This document shows positions 25,713 to 34,865 of a stretch of DNA of 64,000 nt, piece after piece. Below the pieces are notes generated by a model. The model made no database searches, was not told the origin of the DNA, and was given only the letters and a program-made list of their open reading frames with translations. The stretch is taken from NCBI GenBank assembly GCA_044346175.1, contig JBIIZQ010000010.1, positions 9,749-73,748 of the forward strand, in the 5' to 3' direction. Both the position numbers and the translations under genes were made by a program. This stretch comes from JBJTUH01 sp044346175 (lineage in GTDB: Bacteria; Cyanobacteriota; Vampirovibrionia; Vampirovibrionales; JAJTHC01). Position 1 is the first letter of the stretch. Every line of letters starts with the position of its first letter.

Positions 25713-26486
25713 ATGCTATACCAGCAAAAAAAACGAGCAAAAAAAGAACCCCCTTTTACTTCATCACACGTTTTGACGAGAGTACCCCTGCGTTTTATGA
25801 TGATTTTTAAAGCCGCCGCACAACTTCCTGGACTCATTCGTACTGCCATTGGTGGTATGAGACATGGGCGTTTAAACCAAGTAACGCAAGCTTTAAAGCA
25901 GGAAGGAATTAAACCGAAAGCGGCACTGAAGTTTCTTCAAACCTACGGCAAGCATATCGACCCCAAAGACCCCCTCGGCTCCCTCACTCGACTATGGCAA
26001 CAAAGAGGTGCCATCGCCAACGACCTCAAAAACCTCTCTCCTGATAAAAAATCGCCTCTTGTTGCCGCAAAAGCCCTCGCCAAGGCTGGCTACAAGGCCT
26101 ACGATAATGGCTTGGCGGATATTGCTCTAAAAAACATGAACCCCACCTCTACAGATTGGCTCGTCACAGGGGTAGGACTCTCTATGGCAGGAACTTTTTT
26201 AGCCGTAAAAGGGGGTAGCACTGCCTTAAGCATGATGAAACCCGCAACAGCAACAAGCTTGAATCGGACAATGCAGGGAACGGTCACACAAACCACTATC
26301 TCTCCTGCAAACAACAAACCCACAAACACGCCATTAAATAATCACCAAACCTCTGAGCGTTTCTCTAGCAATACCTCTACCAACCCTACCAAACAAGCCT
26401 CTCAAACAACCCCAAAGCCTCAACCCGAGTATCTTAAACCCCCTTCAGAGTGGCGTTTACCCCTTTTGGCAAGCAAAATTACTTAG
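25713..26486 (+). CDS. hypothetical protein with one membrane segment
   Basis: Unrecognised, 257 residues from ATG 25713 or 229 from the tandem ATG at 25797. There is a basic helical N-terminal half, a single hydrophobic segment VTGVGLSMAGTFLAVKGG near residue 150, and a disordered tail rich in Thr, Asn, Ser, Gln and Pro. The plan (helical part, one hydrophobic helix, Q/T/N-rich tail) resembles the 21928-23460 protein without detectable sequence identity by eye. Confidence 0.5.
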   Translation: MLYQQKKRAKKEPPFTSSHVLTRVPLRFMMIFKAAAQLPGLIRTAIGGMRHGRLNQVTQALKQEGIKPKAALKFLQTYGKHIDPKDPLGSLTRLWQQRGAIANDLKNLSPDKKSPLVAAKALAKAGYKAYDNGLADIALKNMNPTSTDWLVTGVGLSMAGTFLAVKGGSTALSMMKPATATSLNRTMQGTVTQTTISPANNKPTNTPLNNHQTSERFSSNTSTNPTKQASQTTPKPQPEYLKPPSEWRLPLLASKIT

Positions 26487-26571
26487 GATAACCAATGGCC
26501 AGCGTGGCTACTGATTTACATCGGTATAACGACAATCCCTCAATGTATTTTTTCCATAGATACACCACCAA

Positions 26572-26640
26572 CGGGAGGGTTACAAACCCTCCCCTACAAA
26601 ACCCAAAACCTAACGTAGGGGAGGGTTTGTAACCCTCCCG
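26572..26640. repeat. family A nested palindromic repeat, inverted copy
   Basis: CGGGAGGGTTACAAACCC-type arm (26572-26596) and GTAGGGGAGGGTTTGTAACC-type arm (26615-26640). Same element as 20428-20501 with the arms in the opposite order. Confidence 0.85.
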
Positions 26641-26679
26641 CAAAAACCCGACGTATACACAAAAAATGGCTACCGAATC

Positions 26680-26937
26680 CTAGGGTAACGTTGCCGAGGT
26701 ATTTGCTCTTTCAGTGGTGACAGATAGCCCACACTGCCCTAACAGGGCAAGGCGTGCATAAGTACGCCCCTCAGCTTCTTGATACACACGTTGCAAAATC
26801 ATGTTTAAGGGTTGTTGCGTTTGTTGATGTTCTATTTCTGCACGTCGAAGAAGGGTTTCAACCCCTTTCATAGGGTACTTGGCATCCACAAGGGCAAAAA
26901 GAGCAAGGCACGCTTGCGTAAAGGTATCGGGTGTCAT
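26680..26937 (-). CDS. small hypothetical protein, 85 aa
   Basis: Unrecognised small, mostly helical protein. It starts with ATG overlapping the end of the upstream membrane protein gene (ATGA overlap at 26934-26937), a typical sign of translational coupling. One cysteine near the N-terminus, no membrane segment. Confidence 0.6.
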   Translation of the reverse strand: MTPDTFTQACLALFALVDAKYPMKGVETLLRRAEIEHQQTQQPLNMILQRVYQEAEGRTYARLALLGQCGLSVTTERANTSATLP

Positions 26938-27737
26938 GGGCGTAAGGGGCGTTTAAACACTTGTAACAATAACATCGGAAAGCGGAAACCTTGATGGAGC
27001 TTATGGAGCGTTCGAGCCTGTGCAAGCTGTTGTTGGAGGTATTCATCTTCAGTAAGTTTTGAAGCAGTCTGCGTGTGTAATGCGTCCTCTTGAGACAAAT
27101 ACATGCCCACCCAATGCCAAGACATCTCACGGGGCAAAGTTTCTAAAGCATATCGAGTAAGCCTCAATGCGTCTTGTGTTGCAAGCGTGGGAGTCGTCCC
27201 TTGAAATCCTTCTTGAAGTGCGTGCGATTGAGCTTGAAGAAACCGAACCACTATCCGCCGCTGACGGTACGATGGTGGCAGCACTGGGTTTTGCCTTTCG
27301 TAGTTTGTAAGTGTCTGCGAACAAGTCTCTGTGTATGGAAGGTGCCATGCAGAAGGTGCTAAAGGCGATACGCCGCCTAAAGGGGTATCTCGTGAGGGTT
27401 GTAATAAGGCATCAAACTGCCAAGAGGCTTCAAGCTGTGCCTTAGCTAAACAGACCAACGCTTGAGCATAAGGCGTAGGACGTTGCGTTACGTCGGTTTG
27501 AGTCAAGGTCGTAAACATGGCATTGGCCTCAGTTAAGGTAGGCAGCTGCCATAGGTCAAGACGTTGAAACAAATGAGCAAGGGTATAACTCTTGGCATAA
27601 CTGACCTGTAAGCCACGTTCTAAGGTAGGAGAAGATTGCTCGGCACTAAAACCCTGACCACTACTACAAAAGTATACACCATAACCCAGAAGCGCCAACC
27701 CAAGAGTACCTCTAAAAAGCCAAGAAAAATGAGACAC
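26934..27737 (-). CDS. membrane-anchored hypothetical protein, ~267 aa
   Basis: Unrecognised. The GTG at 27737 is preceded by GAGAGAGG five bases away, a strong ribosome site; a GTG at 27803 is also open but has no such site. It has one N-terminal membrane helix (FRGTLGLALLGYGVYFC, about residues 9-25), then a mainly helical extracytoplasmic part rich in Thr, Gln and Leu that looks TPR-like without clear repeat boundaries. It forms an operon with the 85-residue gene. Confidence 0.6.
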   Translation of the reverse strand: MSHFSWLFRGTLGLALLGYGVYFCSSGQGFSAEQSSPTLERGLQVSYAKSYTLAHLFQRLDLWQLPTLTEANAMFTTLTQTDVTQRPTPYAQALVCLAKAQLEASWQFDALLQPSRDTPLGGVSPLAPSAWHLPYTETCSQTLTNYERQNPVLPPSYRQRRIVVRFLQAQSHALQEGFQGTTPTLATQDALRLTRYALETLPREMSWHWVGMYLSQEDALHTQTASKLTEDEYLQQQLAQARTLHKLHQGFRFPMLLLQVFKRPLRP

Positions 27738-27908
27738 ATTGACCTCTCTCTCTGAATCTTTCCTGAAAGGAAGAAGCGCAAAAAAGATACATACGATTGC
27801 CACACAAGGTACAATAAACGATAGTATACAACGCTTGCTTACGCTATGATAGAGTAAGTTTAGGAATCCCCTGTTTTACGATCACCCAATCATAAGGTAT
27901 TTTTCATC

Positions 27909-29420
27909 ATGAGCGGCATCACAGACATACTGACACTCATCACCCTCACAGGCTTCGGAAGCTTTCTAGGCTATGTACTGGGCAAACAAGGCGGTGAACG
28001 TTCACTGAATGAAAAAAGCCTTAGAGTACAAGACCTTGAACAACAGCTTTGCCACTTACAACAACGTTTCCAAGACCTCTTCGACCAACAAACACAGCAC
28101 CAAGCCCAATGGCAGGCAGACCACGCCAGCACGCAAACGCTCAAAGAAGAACGTGCAGCCCTTCAAGCCAAACTGGAAGCCCTGACTGAGCAGCTCCTAA
28201 GCTGTGAAACCCGTTACCAAGCCCTTCAAACCACACACGAAAGCACACAGACGCTTTTCACCCAACGCACTGCGGAGCTTGCAAGTTTGCAAAGTCAACA
28301 TGACACCCTTCAAACCCAAATGCAGTCATGGCACACGGAGCTTGAAACCAGACTCCAACAACGTTTTGAAGACTTAAGCCTCAAAGCCTTAGATGGCTTG
28401 CATGAAAAGTTTCATAATCAAAGTCGTCTTACCCATGAAGAACGTACCGAGCGTTTTAAGCAGGACATTGACACCCTGCTCAAACCGCTACAAGGACTCA
28501 TCACAGACAATGCCGAACGCCTAAAAGTCTTCAGTGACCAAACCCTGCGTGAAACCACATCCCTGAAAGCCCACTTGGAGCAATCCGCCAAACAAACGCA
28601 AGAACTGATGCTTGCCAAGGACCGTATTGTAAGCGTGCTTACAGACAACAAAGGGCGTGGCGACTGGGGAGAACTCCAACTCATGCGGCTTCTTGAAATG
28701 TCAGGACTCCAAAAAGACCGTGACTTTGAACTACAAACCGTCCAGAACGTATCAGGTGAAATGACCCGTCCCGATGTTAAAATTCACCTGCCTAATGGGC
28801 ATATCGTACTGATTGATGCCAAAACGCTTGTGGGCAAAATAGAAGCTTTTGAAGCAGACTACTGGCAAGAAGGACGCTCTCAAGAAGAGCGTAAAAAGCT
28901 TACCCAAAGCTTAAACAATGAAATTTTACGCCTCAACAAAAAAGGCTACCACACTAAAGAAGAAAACGCCGTGGACTTTGTCATTTTATTTGTCCCTCGT
29001 GAGAGTATGTTGCGTATTCCACTTGAGGAACGTCCTCTTTTGATGGAAGAAGCTTTTCAGCAAGGGGTTATTCTCGCCAGTCCTCTTATTTTAATGGCGA
29101 TGCTAAAAACAATCGCCCAAGGTTGGACGCAAGCTCAAAGCAGAGACCTTGCGACCGAAATTATTGACATGGGCAAAGAGCTACATAAGCGGGCTGCTCT
29201 CTTTGCCGAGCGCTTTGAAACCGTTCAAAAAACGCTTGAAATTCTTTCAAGACAGGTCGATGATGCCAACACAACATTACGAGGTCAACAAGGGATTATG
29301 CCTCAAATCAAACGCCTTGAAACCAAAGGCGTGAAGTCCAACAAGCAACTCCCTAGTAGCTATCAATACCTCGAAGCTGAAGAATCATCAACAGAAGCAA
29401 CCTCTCTTGTTTTAACCTAA
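27909..29420 (+). CDS. rmuC: DNA recombination protein RmuC
   Basis: RmuC family, 503 residues. N-terminal membrane anchor (residues 7-25), then a long coiled coil (about 35-230). The RmuC domain has NKGRGDWGELQLMRLLEMSG, RPDVKIHLPNG, IVLIDAKT (nuclease-like core Asp/Lys), NAVDFVILFVPRES and SPLILMAMLKTIAQGW. The family limits recombination at inverted repeats and resembles restriction-fold nucleases; activity here is inferred. Confidence 0.95.
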   Translation: MSGITDILTLITLTGFGSFLGYVLGKQGGERSLNEKSLRVQDLEQQLCHLQQRFQDLFDQQTQHQAQWQADHASTQTLKEERAALQAKLEALTEQLLSCETRYQALQTTHESTQTLFTQRTAELASLQSQHDTLQTQMQSWHTELETRLQQRFEDLSLKALDGLHEKFHNQSRLTHEERTERFKQDIDTLLKPLQGLITDNAERLKVFSDQTLRETTSLKAHLEQSAKQTQELMLAKDRIVSVLTDNKGRGDWGELQLMRLLEMSGLQKDRDFELQTVQNVSGEMTRPDVKIHLPNGHIVLIDAKTLVGKIEAFEADYWQEGRSQEERKKLTQSLNNEILRLNKKGYHTKEENAVDFVILFVPRESMLRIPLEERPLLMEEAFQQGVILASPLILMAMLKTIAQGWTQAQSRDLATEIIDMGKELHKRAALFAERFETVQKTLEILSRQVDDANTTLRGQQGIMPQIKRLETKGVKSNKQLPSSYQYLEAEESSTEATSLVLT

Positions 29421-29658
29421 ATACACACGCACTCAGGTATGCGCATCGTTTAACAACCCTCTTTAAACATTCTCCTTCACGCAAGGGGTTTCTATGAAAA
29501 ATATGTTTCTGATAGTATGTTAAGAGGAAGTACACGCTTCTTTTAGGGTGTAGATACGAAATGGTCGTATTGCAATAGTTTTAGTCATAATACTGGGGCG
29601 TATGGGTTGTTTTATTGATGTTTAACTTGGATTAAAAATTGAACAGGATGGCTTTTCA

Positions 29659-30957
29659 ATGATGATGTTTTCTTCAGAATCTACAACGTCGTTATTCCCT
29701 GGGGTCAACCCTCACCAACTCACAACTTCCCTGATGATTCCTGGGCCGACCCCTTTGCCTGACAGTGTCAGACAAGCCCTTTCTCGCCCCGCTATCGGAC
29801 ACAGAAGCCCCGAGTTTAAGGCTATTTTAAAACGGGTATTGCCTCGTTTACAAAAAGTTTTCAATACAAAACAACCTGTCTTACTCTACACCGCCAGTGG
29901 CACAGGTGCGATGGAAGCCGCACTAAGCAACACACTCAACGCTGGTGACAGAATCCTATGTTTGGTATGTGGCGTGTTTAGTCAACGTTTTGCTGAAATC
30001 GCCAAAACACTGGGGCTTCGTGCCGAAATTCTTGCCGTAGAGCCTGGTCAGAGCTATAACCTTGAAGCCGTTAAAGCACGCTTGACTGAAGCACAAACGC
30101 ATGAAGCACACGACCCCTTCAAAGCAATCACGATGATTCATAGCGAGACCTCCACAGGGGTACTCAACCCCATTGAACCTATTGCCCAAATGGTACGTGA
30201 GTATGGTGCCCTCGTGATTGTCGATACGGTCACAGGTGCCGTTGCATCGCCTTTCCATTTTGACGAATGGGGAATTGATGTCGCCGTGACAGGAAGTCAA
30301 AAAGGTTTCATGATTCCTCCAGGGTTAGCCTTTTTAGCCCTGAGTGAACGTGCCTTAGCGGCTCATGAGGCATGTCAAGCCCCAGGGTTTTACTTTAATT
30401 TCAAGAAAACGCTCAAAGCACAAGCTGAGTTTACAACGGTCTGGACACCTGCCACGAATCTGATTGAAGCCCTTGATGTTGCCCTTGAAATGATTGAAGC
30501 AGAAGGCTGGCAGGAAGTACACACCCGCCACGAGTTACTAACCCAAATGACACGTGCTGGCTTAAAAGCTTTAAAATTGAAGCCTTTAGTACCCGAGTGT
30601 ACGCATGCAAGTCGAGCCGTTACTTCTGTACGTCCACCTGAAGGGGTGTCTGTTGATGCGCTACGTAAAACCCTTAAGCAGGGGTTTGGTATCACGGTGG
30701 CCGATGGTCAGAAAGAATTGAAAGGTCATATTTTCCGAATTGGCCATTTAGGTCATGTGAGTCCTCGGGATACCTTAATGACACTCGCCGCCCTTGAAGC
30801 CAGTCTTTTACATTTAGGGTGCGACATTACCGCAGGGGCTGCAACGAAGGCGGCTATGGATATTCTGCTACATGCGAAGTCTGGTGAACGCATTTGTTGC
30901 ACCATGACCTGTGCCAAACCAAAAACTGAACCTGCCACTGAACCTGCCATGATTTAA
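29659..30957 (+). CDS. class V aminotransferase (serine-glyoxylate/phosphoserine type)
   Basis: PLP aminotransferase of the small-subunit soluble hydrogenase/alanine-glyoxylate aminotransferase group. Motifs are MIPGPTPLPDSV, YTASGTGAMEAAL, HSETSTGVLNPI, IVDTVTGAVASP and the PLP lysine in VTGSQKGFMIPPG (K215). Length 432 slightly exceeds ~385 because of a Ser/Thr-rich N-terminus and an Ala/Thr-rich C-terminal tail. SerA follows 145 bases downstream in the same direction, so it probably supplies the phosphoserine transamination step, as proposed for cyanobacteria; that role is inferred. It starts with three tandem ATGs. Confidence 0.85.
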   Translation: MMMFSSESTTSLFPGVNPHQLTTSLMIPGPTPLPDSVRQALSRPAIGHRSPEFKAILKRVLPRLQKVFNTKQPVLLYTASGTGAMEAALSNTLNAGDRILCLVCGVFSQRFAEIAKTLGLRAEILAVEPGQSYNLEAVKARLTEAQTHEAHDPFKAITMIHSETSTGVLNPIEPIAQMVREYGALVIVDTVTGAVASPFHFDEWGIDVAVTGSQKGFMIPPGLAFLALSERALAAHEACQAPGFYFNFKKTLKAQAEFTTVWTPATNLIEALDVALEMIEAEGWQEVHTRHELLTQMTRAGLKALKLKPLVPECTHASRAVTSVRPPEGVSVDALRKTLKQGFGITVADGQKELKGHIFRIGHLGHVSPRDTLMTLAALEASLLHLGCDITAGAATKAAMDILLHAKSGERICCTMTCAKPKTEPATEPAMI

Positions 30958-31101
30958 CTGGATTAGCCCCTTACAAAGATATTTTGTGAGGGGCTATCAC
31001 CACAGCATCTCTCTCAATGAAAAATACCCACCATAAAATATCTGCCATGTTGTTATGCTACGTTTTAGTCTTGATATAAAATAAGTTTGGGAACCCATAC
31101 C

Positions 31102-32751
31102 ATGTTTTCCTCCGCTACCCCGTCTAACAGCACTTCTAAACCCAAAGTTCTCATCACCGATGGTATCAACGCCATTGCTGCGAATTTACTTAAAGATGTG
31201 TGCGAAGTCATTTTTGAACCCAAACTTTCCAGTGAAGCCTTACTCGAAAAAGTCAAAGATGTCGATGGTTTAATGGTACGGAGTGCTTCACAAGTAACAG
31301 AAGCGGTCTTTAAAGCAGCCCCACATCTTAAAATTGTGGGACGTGCTGGCGTTGGTACGGACAACATCGATGTTGCCGCCGCTACACGTGCTGGAGCGAT
31401 TGTACTTAACTCCCCTGAGGGGAACACCATTGCCGCCGCTGAACACACCGTAGCGATGGTTTTTGCCTTGTCTCGTCATATCCCTGAGGGGGATGCGTCC
31501 TTGAAAGCGGGCAAGTGGGAGCGCAGCAAACTCGTTGGGAATGAATTGTTTGGTAAAACCCTAGGGCTTATCGGCATGGGTAAAATTGGTTCTCGTGCGG
31601 CAAGCGTGCTGAAAGCAGCGGGCATGAAAGTGCTTGCATTTGACCCCTTCGCCAGCAAGCAAATGGCAGAAAGCTTGGGTTTTAAGCTGGTTGAAACGCT
31701 GGATGCTATTTGGGCTGAAGCAGATATTATCACGTTACACGTCCCCAAAACGGCTAGCACTCAAAATATGATTAACGCTGAGGTACTTGCCCAGTGCAAA
31801 AAAGGCGTAAAATTTGTGAATTGTGCAAGAGGTGGTTTGGTGGACGAGCAAGCCCTTGCGGATGCCATTCGTTCAGGCCATGTCGCTGGGGCAGCGTTTG
31901 ACGTATTTACGCAAGAGCCTGTAAACCCTGAAAACCCACTCCTCGGGTTAGGCAACCGTGTGGTGCTTACCCCTCACCTTGGTGCAAGTACTGAGGAAGC
32001 TCAATTAAACGTTGCCATTGACGTTGCCGAGCAGATGAAGTCCTTCTTTAGTTCAGGCTTCTGTAATAATGCCGTGAATATGCCTGTTATGAAGCGTGAA
32101 GTCATTGACCCTGTCAAGCACTATATGGGTTTAGCTGAAATGCTTGGGCGTACCGTGGCACAACTAGCCCCCAAACAAGCACGCTTTAAAGGCATTACCA
32201 TTAGCTACCAAGGGAGCTTATCGCAACGTACTTTCAGCCCCTTAACGCTTGCTGTCCTTAAGGGACTCCTTGGCTACACCCGTGAAGGCGTAAACTATGT
32301 CAACGCGCGTATGATTGCCGAAGACGAACGTCATTTAAATATCACTGAAACCACCCAACCCAAAGTTGCAGAAGGGTACCGTAACCAAGTTTCTATCACA
32401 TTAGAGCTTGAGCATGGTGAAAGTGTAAGTGCTTCAGCGACTTTGGTTTCAGAAGGCATCAGTCAGTTCACTTCACTGAAAGGATTCCGTGCCGTCGTAG
32501 AACCCTCTGCCGAAATGTTGCTTGTACCACACCAAGACGTACCGGGTGCCGTTGCCAAGGTGACCTCTTTACTAGGACATATTGGTGTCAACATCAGTGG
32601 TATGACCGTTGCACGGCTTGAACGTCAAACCTCAGGTGGTGCAAGTATCATGGTCTTTAACCTTGATAGCCCTGTTACAGATGAACTTCTTACCCAAATT
32701 GAAAAACTTCCTGGTATTGAAAATCCACAGGCACTTCACTTGCCTCTGTAA
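31102..32751 (+). CDS. serA: D-3-phosphoglycerate dehydrogenase
   Basis: First step of serine synthesis. The substrate-binding domain has DGLMVRSASQVTEAV and GRAGVGTDNIDV; the NAD fold has TLGLIGMGKIGSRAASVLK; the catalytic segment is FVNCARGGLVDEQAL and LTPHLGASTEEAQ. An intervening domain and a C-terminal ACT domain (LVPHQDVPGAVAKVTSLLG) follow, so serine feedback is likely. Length 549 matches the long bacterial type. I prefer ATG 31102 to the TTG at 31087. Confidence 0.97.
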   Translation: MFSSATPSNSTSKPKVLITDGINAIAANLLKDVCEVIFEPKLSSEALLEKVKDVDGLMVRSASQVTEAVFKAAPHLKIVGRAGVGTDNIDVAAATRAGAIVLNSPEGNTIAAAEHTVAMVFALSRHIPEGDASLKAGKWERSKLVGNELFGKTLGLIGMGKIGSRAASVLKAAGMKVLAFDPFASKQMAESLGFKLVETLDAIWAEADIITLHVPKTASTQNMINAEVLAQCKKGVKFVNCARGGLVDEQALADAIRSGHVAGAAFDVFTQEPVNPENPLLGLGNRVVLTPHLGASTEEAQLNVAIDVAEQMKSFFSSGFCNNAVNMPVMKREVIDPVKHYMGLAEMLGRTVAQLAPKQARFKGITISYQGSLSQRTFSPLTLAVLKGLLGYTREGVNYVNARMIAEDERHLNITETTQPKVAEGYRNQVSITLELEHGESVSASATLVSEGISQFTSLKGFRAVVEPSAEMLLVPHQDVPGAVAKVTSLLGHIGVNISGMTVARLERQTSGGASIMVFNLDSPVTDELLTQIEKLPGIENPQALHLPL

Positions 32752-32793
32752 CCCCATACGATACCGCCCTATGGGTTCTACCCTCTCCCCTAT

Positions 32794-32820
32794 ACCCCTC
32801 CCCCTTCAAATGGGAGGGGT
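32794..32820. terminator. GC-rich hairpin after serA
   Basis: ACCCCTCCC pairs with GGGAGGGGT around a short loop, 42 bases after the serA stop. No clear T-run follows. Confidence 0.45.
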
Positions 32821-32843
32821 GTATGTATTGTATGATTTACACT

Positions 32844-32873
32844 GTCATTCCGACGTAAGTCGGAATCCAGAGG
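32844..32873. repeat. family B palindromic repeat
   Basis: GTCATTCCGACGTAAGTCGG then AATCCAGAGG; the ATTCCGAC/GTCGGAAT arms pair across ACGTAA. This is the best copy of family B. Confidence 0.85.
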
Positions 32874-32958
32874 GGTAAGGTATTTATCTAAATCTTCACA
32901 CACCTCACCCCCCTCCATTTGTTGTGATTCCATAAAGTTTCGTACATTTATGGTATGT

Positions 32959-32985
32959 TTTAGCTTTATGCTAAAGTAGTATAAA
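32959..32985 (+). promoter_or_regulatory. promoter with palindromic operator-like site for the ATPase/TOPRIM module
   Basis: TTTAGC (32959-32964) and GCTAAA (32970-32975) form a palindrome directly before TATAAA (32980-32985). The ATPase start is 40 bases downstream. Confidence 0.35.
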
Positions 32986-33024
32986 GTATATGTTGTGTCT
33001 CAATACTGCTGGAGGTATCACGTC

Positions 33025-34074
33025 GTGACAAGCTACACCACCCTAGAAGTCCAAAACTTTAAAGGCATCCGAGAGATGACCTTGGAAGGTTTGGGTATGG
33101 TGAATGTATTTGTAGGGGGCAACAACGTAGGTAAAACCTCGGTACTGCAAACGATACTTTTAACAGAACATTTTGTTCATAACAGTTTTAAAGCTTACGC
33201 AAATAAAAGTATCCAAGCAATACTCCAAGAGGAAGACATTCCACTTTGGAAAAAAGTTGCAGCTTCAGAACCTGAGTTTTTCTATAAACTAAACACAAGT
33301 TTAGAACCAATGATAAAATTGCATAGTAAACTATTAAAATTTTTATCAGCAGAAAAATATAACAGAGAAAACCCCAATGAAGCTATAGAGAATAAAAAAG
33401 AACAAAAGCCTTTGGGAGATAAGCCTTTTAGACCCCTTGACGAACTCCCTCAGTCCGATACTTTTTACTATCTTTCAAATGAGCCTTCCACTTGGTTTAA
33501 CACCTGCGAAGCCCTTTATGAGCGTGTGATAGAAAACAAAAAAGAAACAACTATCTATCCTGTTTTGCAAAAAATAGAACCACAGCTAAAGGACGTGTGG
33601 ACAAACGGACGCACGCTCCTATGCGACCTTGGCGATAATTACCCTAAAAGAATCCCTCTTGGACTAATGGGGGAAGGCTTTACCAAAATCTTTGCCATGG
33701 CAGTAATACTCAAGCAAATCAAAGGCATGGTTTGCATTGACGAAGTTGAAAACGGCTTCCACTGGCGGGTTCAAAAAGACATGTGGCGTATGGTACTTCA
33801 TGCCGCCAAGGAAGAAGGCACCCAGTTTTTCTTTACCACGCACTCCTATGAGGTGTTGGAATCGCTCAATGACGTACTCCAAGAAATGGAAGCCAATGGG
33901 GAAAGCCTTACTGTCACACCTCATCAAGCAGAGGATACCGAGACAGCTTCCCAACCGCTTGACTTAGCCTGCGTCTTTCATCTCAAAAAAGATGAGACGG
34001 ATAAAGTCACCGCTCATAAAGACAGCATCGATGACCTAGACTTCTTTATTAAGTCGGGAGTGGAGCTACGATGA
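33025..34074 (+). CDS. AAA15/21-type ATPase of a defence-like pair
   Basis: 349 residues from GTG 33025, preceded by GGAGG nine bases away (a GTG at 32995 lacks such a site). The fold is of the SMC-like OLD type: YTTLEVQNFKGIREMTLEG at the start, Walker A VGGNNVGKTSVL (residues 30-41), signature-like LGLMGEGFTKIFAM, Walker B MVCIDEVENGFHW, and the switch His in FFTTHSYEVLESL. These are the hallmarks of AAA15/AAA21 ATPases paired with TOPRIM proteins in OLD and PARIS-type systems. Its last four bases overlap the next gene (ATGA). Confidence 0.85.
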   Translation: MTSYTTLEVQNFKGIREMTLEGLGMVNVFVGGNNVGKTSVLQTILLTEHFVHNSFKAYANKSIQAILQEEDIPLWKKVAASEPEFFYKLNTSLEPMIKLHSKLLKFLSAEKYNRENPNEAIENKKEQKPLGDKPFRPLDELPQSDTFYYLSNEPSTWFNTCEALYERVIENKKETTIYPVLQKIEPQLKDVWTNGRTLLCDLGDNYPKRIPLGLMGEGFTKIFAMAVILKQIKGMVCIDEVENGFHWRVQKDMWRMVLHAAKEEGTQFFFTTHSYEVLESLNDVLQEMEANGESLTVTPHQAEDTETASQPLDLACVFHLKKDETDKVTAHKDSIDDLDFFIKSGVELR

Positions 34075-34865
34075 GTCCTATGGTTGATTTACTCCAATCC
34101 ACCCAGATTATCTTTATGGTGGAAGGTGGCGATGACGTTGCCTTCTTACAAGGCTTTTTTGGTGCAAAAGGGGTTCCAGACCAAAATATTAACGTGACAA
34201 GTCACTATAACTCAACTGCGAGTCATCATAACCCAAGCAATGTGACACTTCATCCATCAGGTGGTATTACTCGATTAGTGACTGAATTTAAGAACACTAT
34301 CAGAGCATTAAAACGTAAGAGTCGTACTGACACACTCTTGACCAAAGCAATTGTTGTTCTCACTGATGAAAGCAACGCTCAAGATACGCAACATATCCAA
34401 GAGATACAAACTATCCTAAGAGAGAATGCGTTACCTTGCCCTGAGCGTAATAGTCTTACGAATGACCCTGATAGCCCTATTCAATTTGGTCTCTATGTCC
34501 TAAGCGACCTTGAAGGGCATTACAACGACCTTGAAAGTATCGCCCTACATACCTTAAAGCAACACACCGAAAGTATCACAGACTTCTCAGCCAAAGTGGG
34601 TGTCGTTCGTACCCATTTTAATGAAACTTGTGAACAACAAGGGTTAGACATTACCAGAAAACGTTCAAAGCGTGAACTGGCAGTATGCTTGGCATCCTTC
34701 CCTAATTACGAAGGAAACCCTCGCCCTGTTTTAAGAAACCATTTTGAAACCTATTTTGATATTAACCATAAAGCCTTCACACCCTTAAACAGACTACTCG
34801 ACACTTTAAATAAACACTATGCTCTATTTCCTGAATCAGAAGAGGGTCAAATACCTCATGTCTAA
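34071..34865 (+). CDS. TOPRIM-like (DUF3226/DUF4435-type) effector candidate
   Basis: 264 residues. The start IIFMVEGGDDVAFLQGFFG has the conserved TOPRIM Glu (E18) and DD, and KAIVVLTDES supplies the second acidic cluster of a TOPRIM metal site. The later YVLSDLEGHYNDLESIAL segment resembles the DUF3226/DUF4435 class. It is translationally coupled to the ATPase, as in OLD-type and AriA-AriB pairs. TOPRIM assignment is probable; which DUF applies is uncertain, and nuclease activity is inferred. Confidence 0.7.
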   Translation: MSPMVDLLQSTQIIFMVEGGDDVAFLQGFFGAKGVPDQNINVTSHYNSTASHHNPSNVTLHPSGGITRLVTEFKNTIRALKRKSRTDTLLTKAIVVLTDESNAQDTQHIQEIQTILRENALPCPERNSLTNDPDSPIQFGLYVLSDLEGHYNDLESIALHTLKQHTESITDFSAKVGVVRTHFNETCEQQGLDITRKRSKRELAVCLASFPNYEGNPRPVLRNHFETYFDINHKAFTPLNRLLDTLNKHYALFPESEEGQIPHV

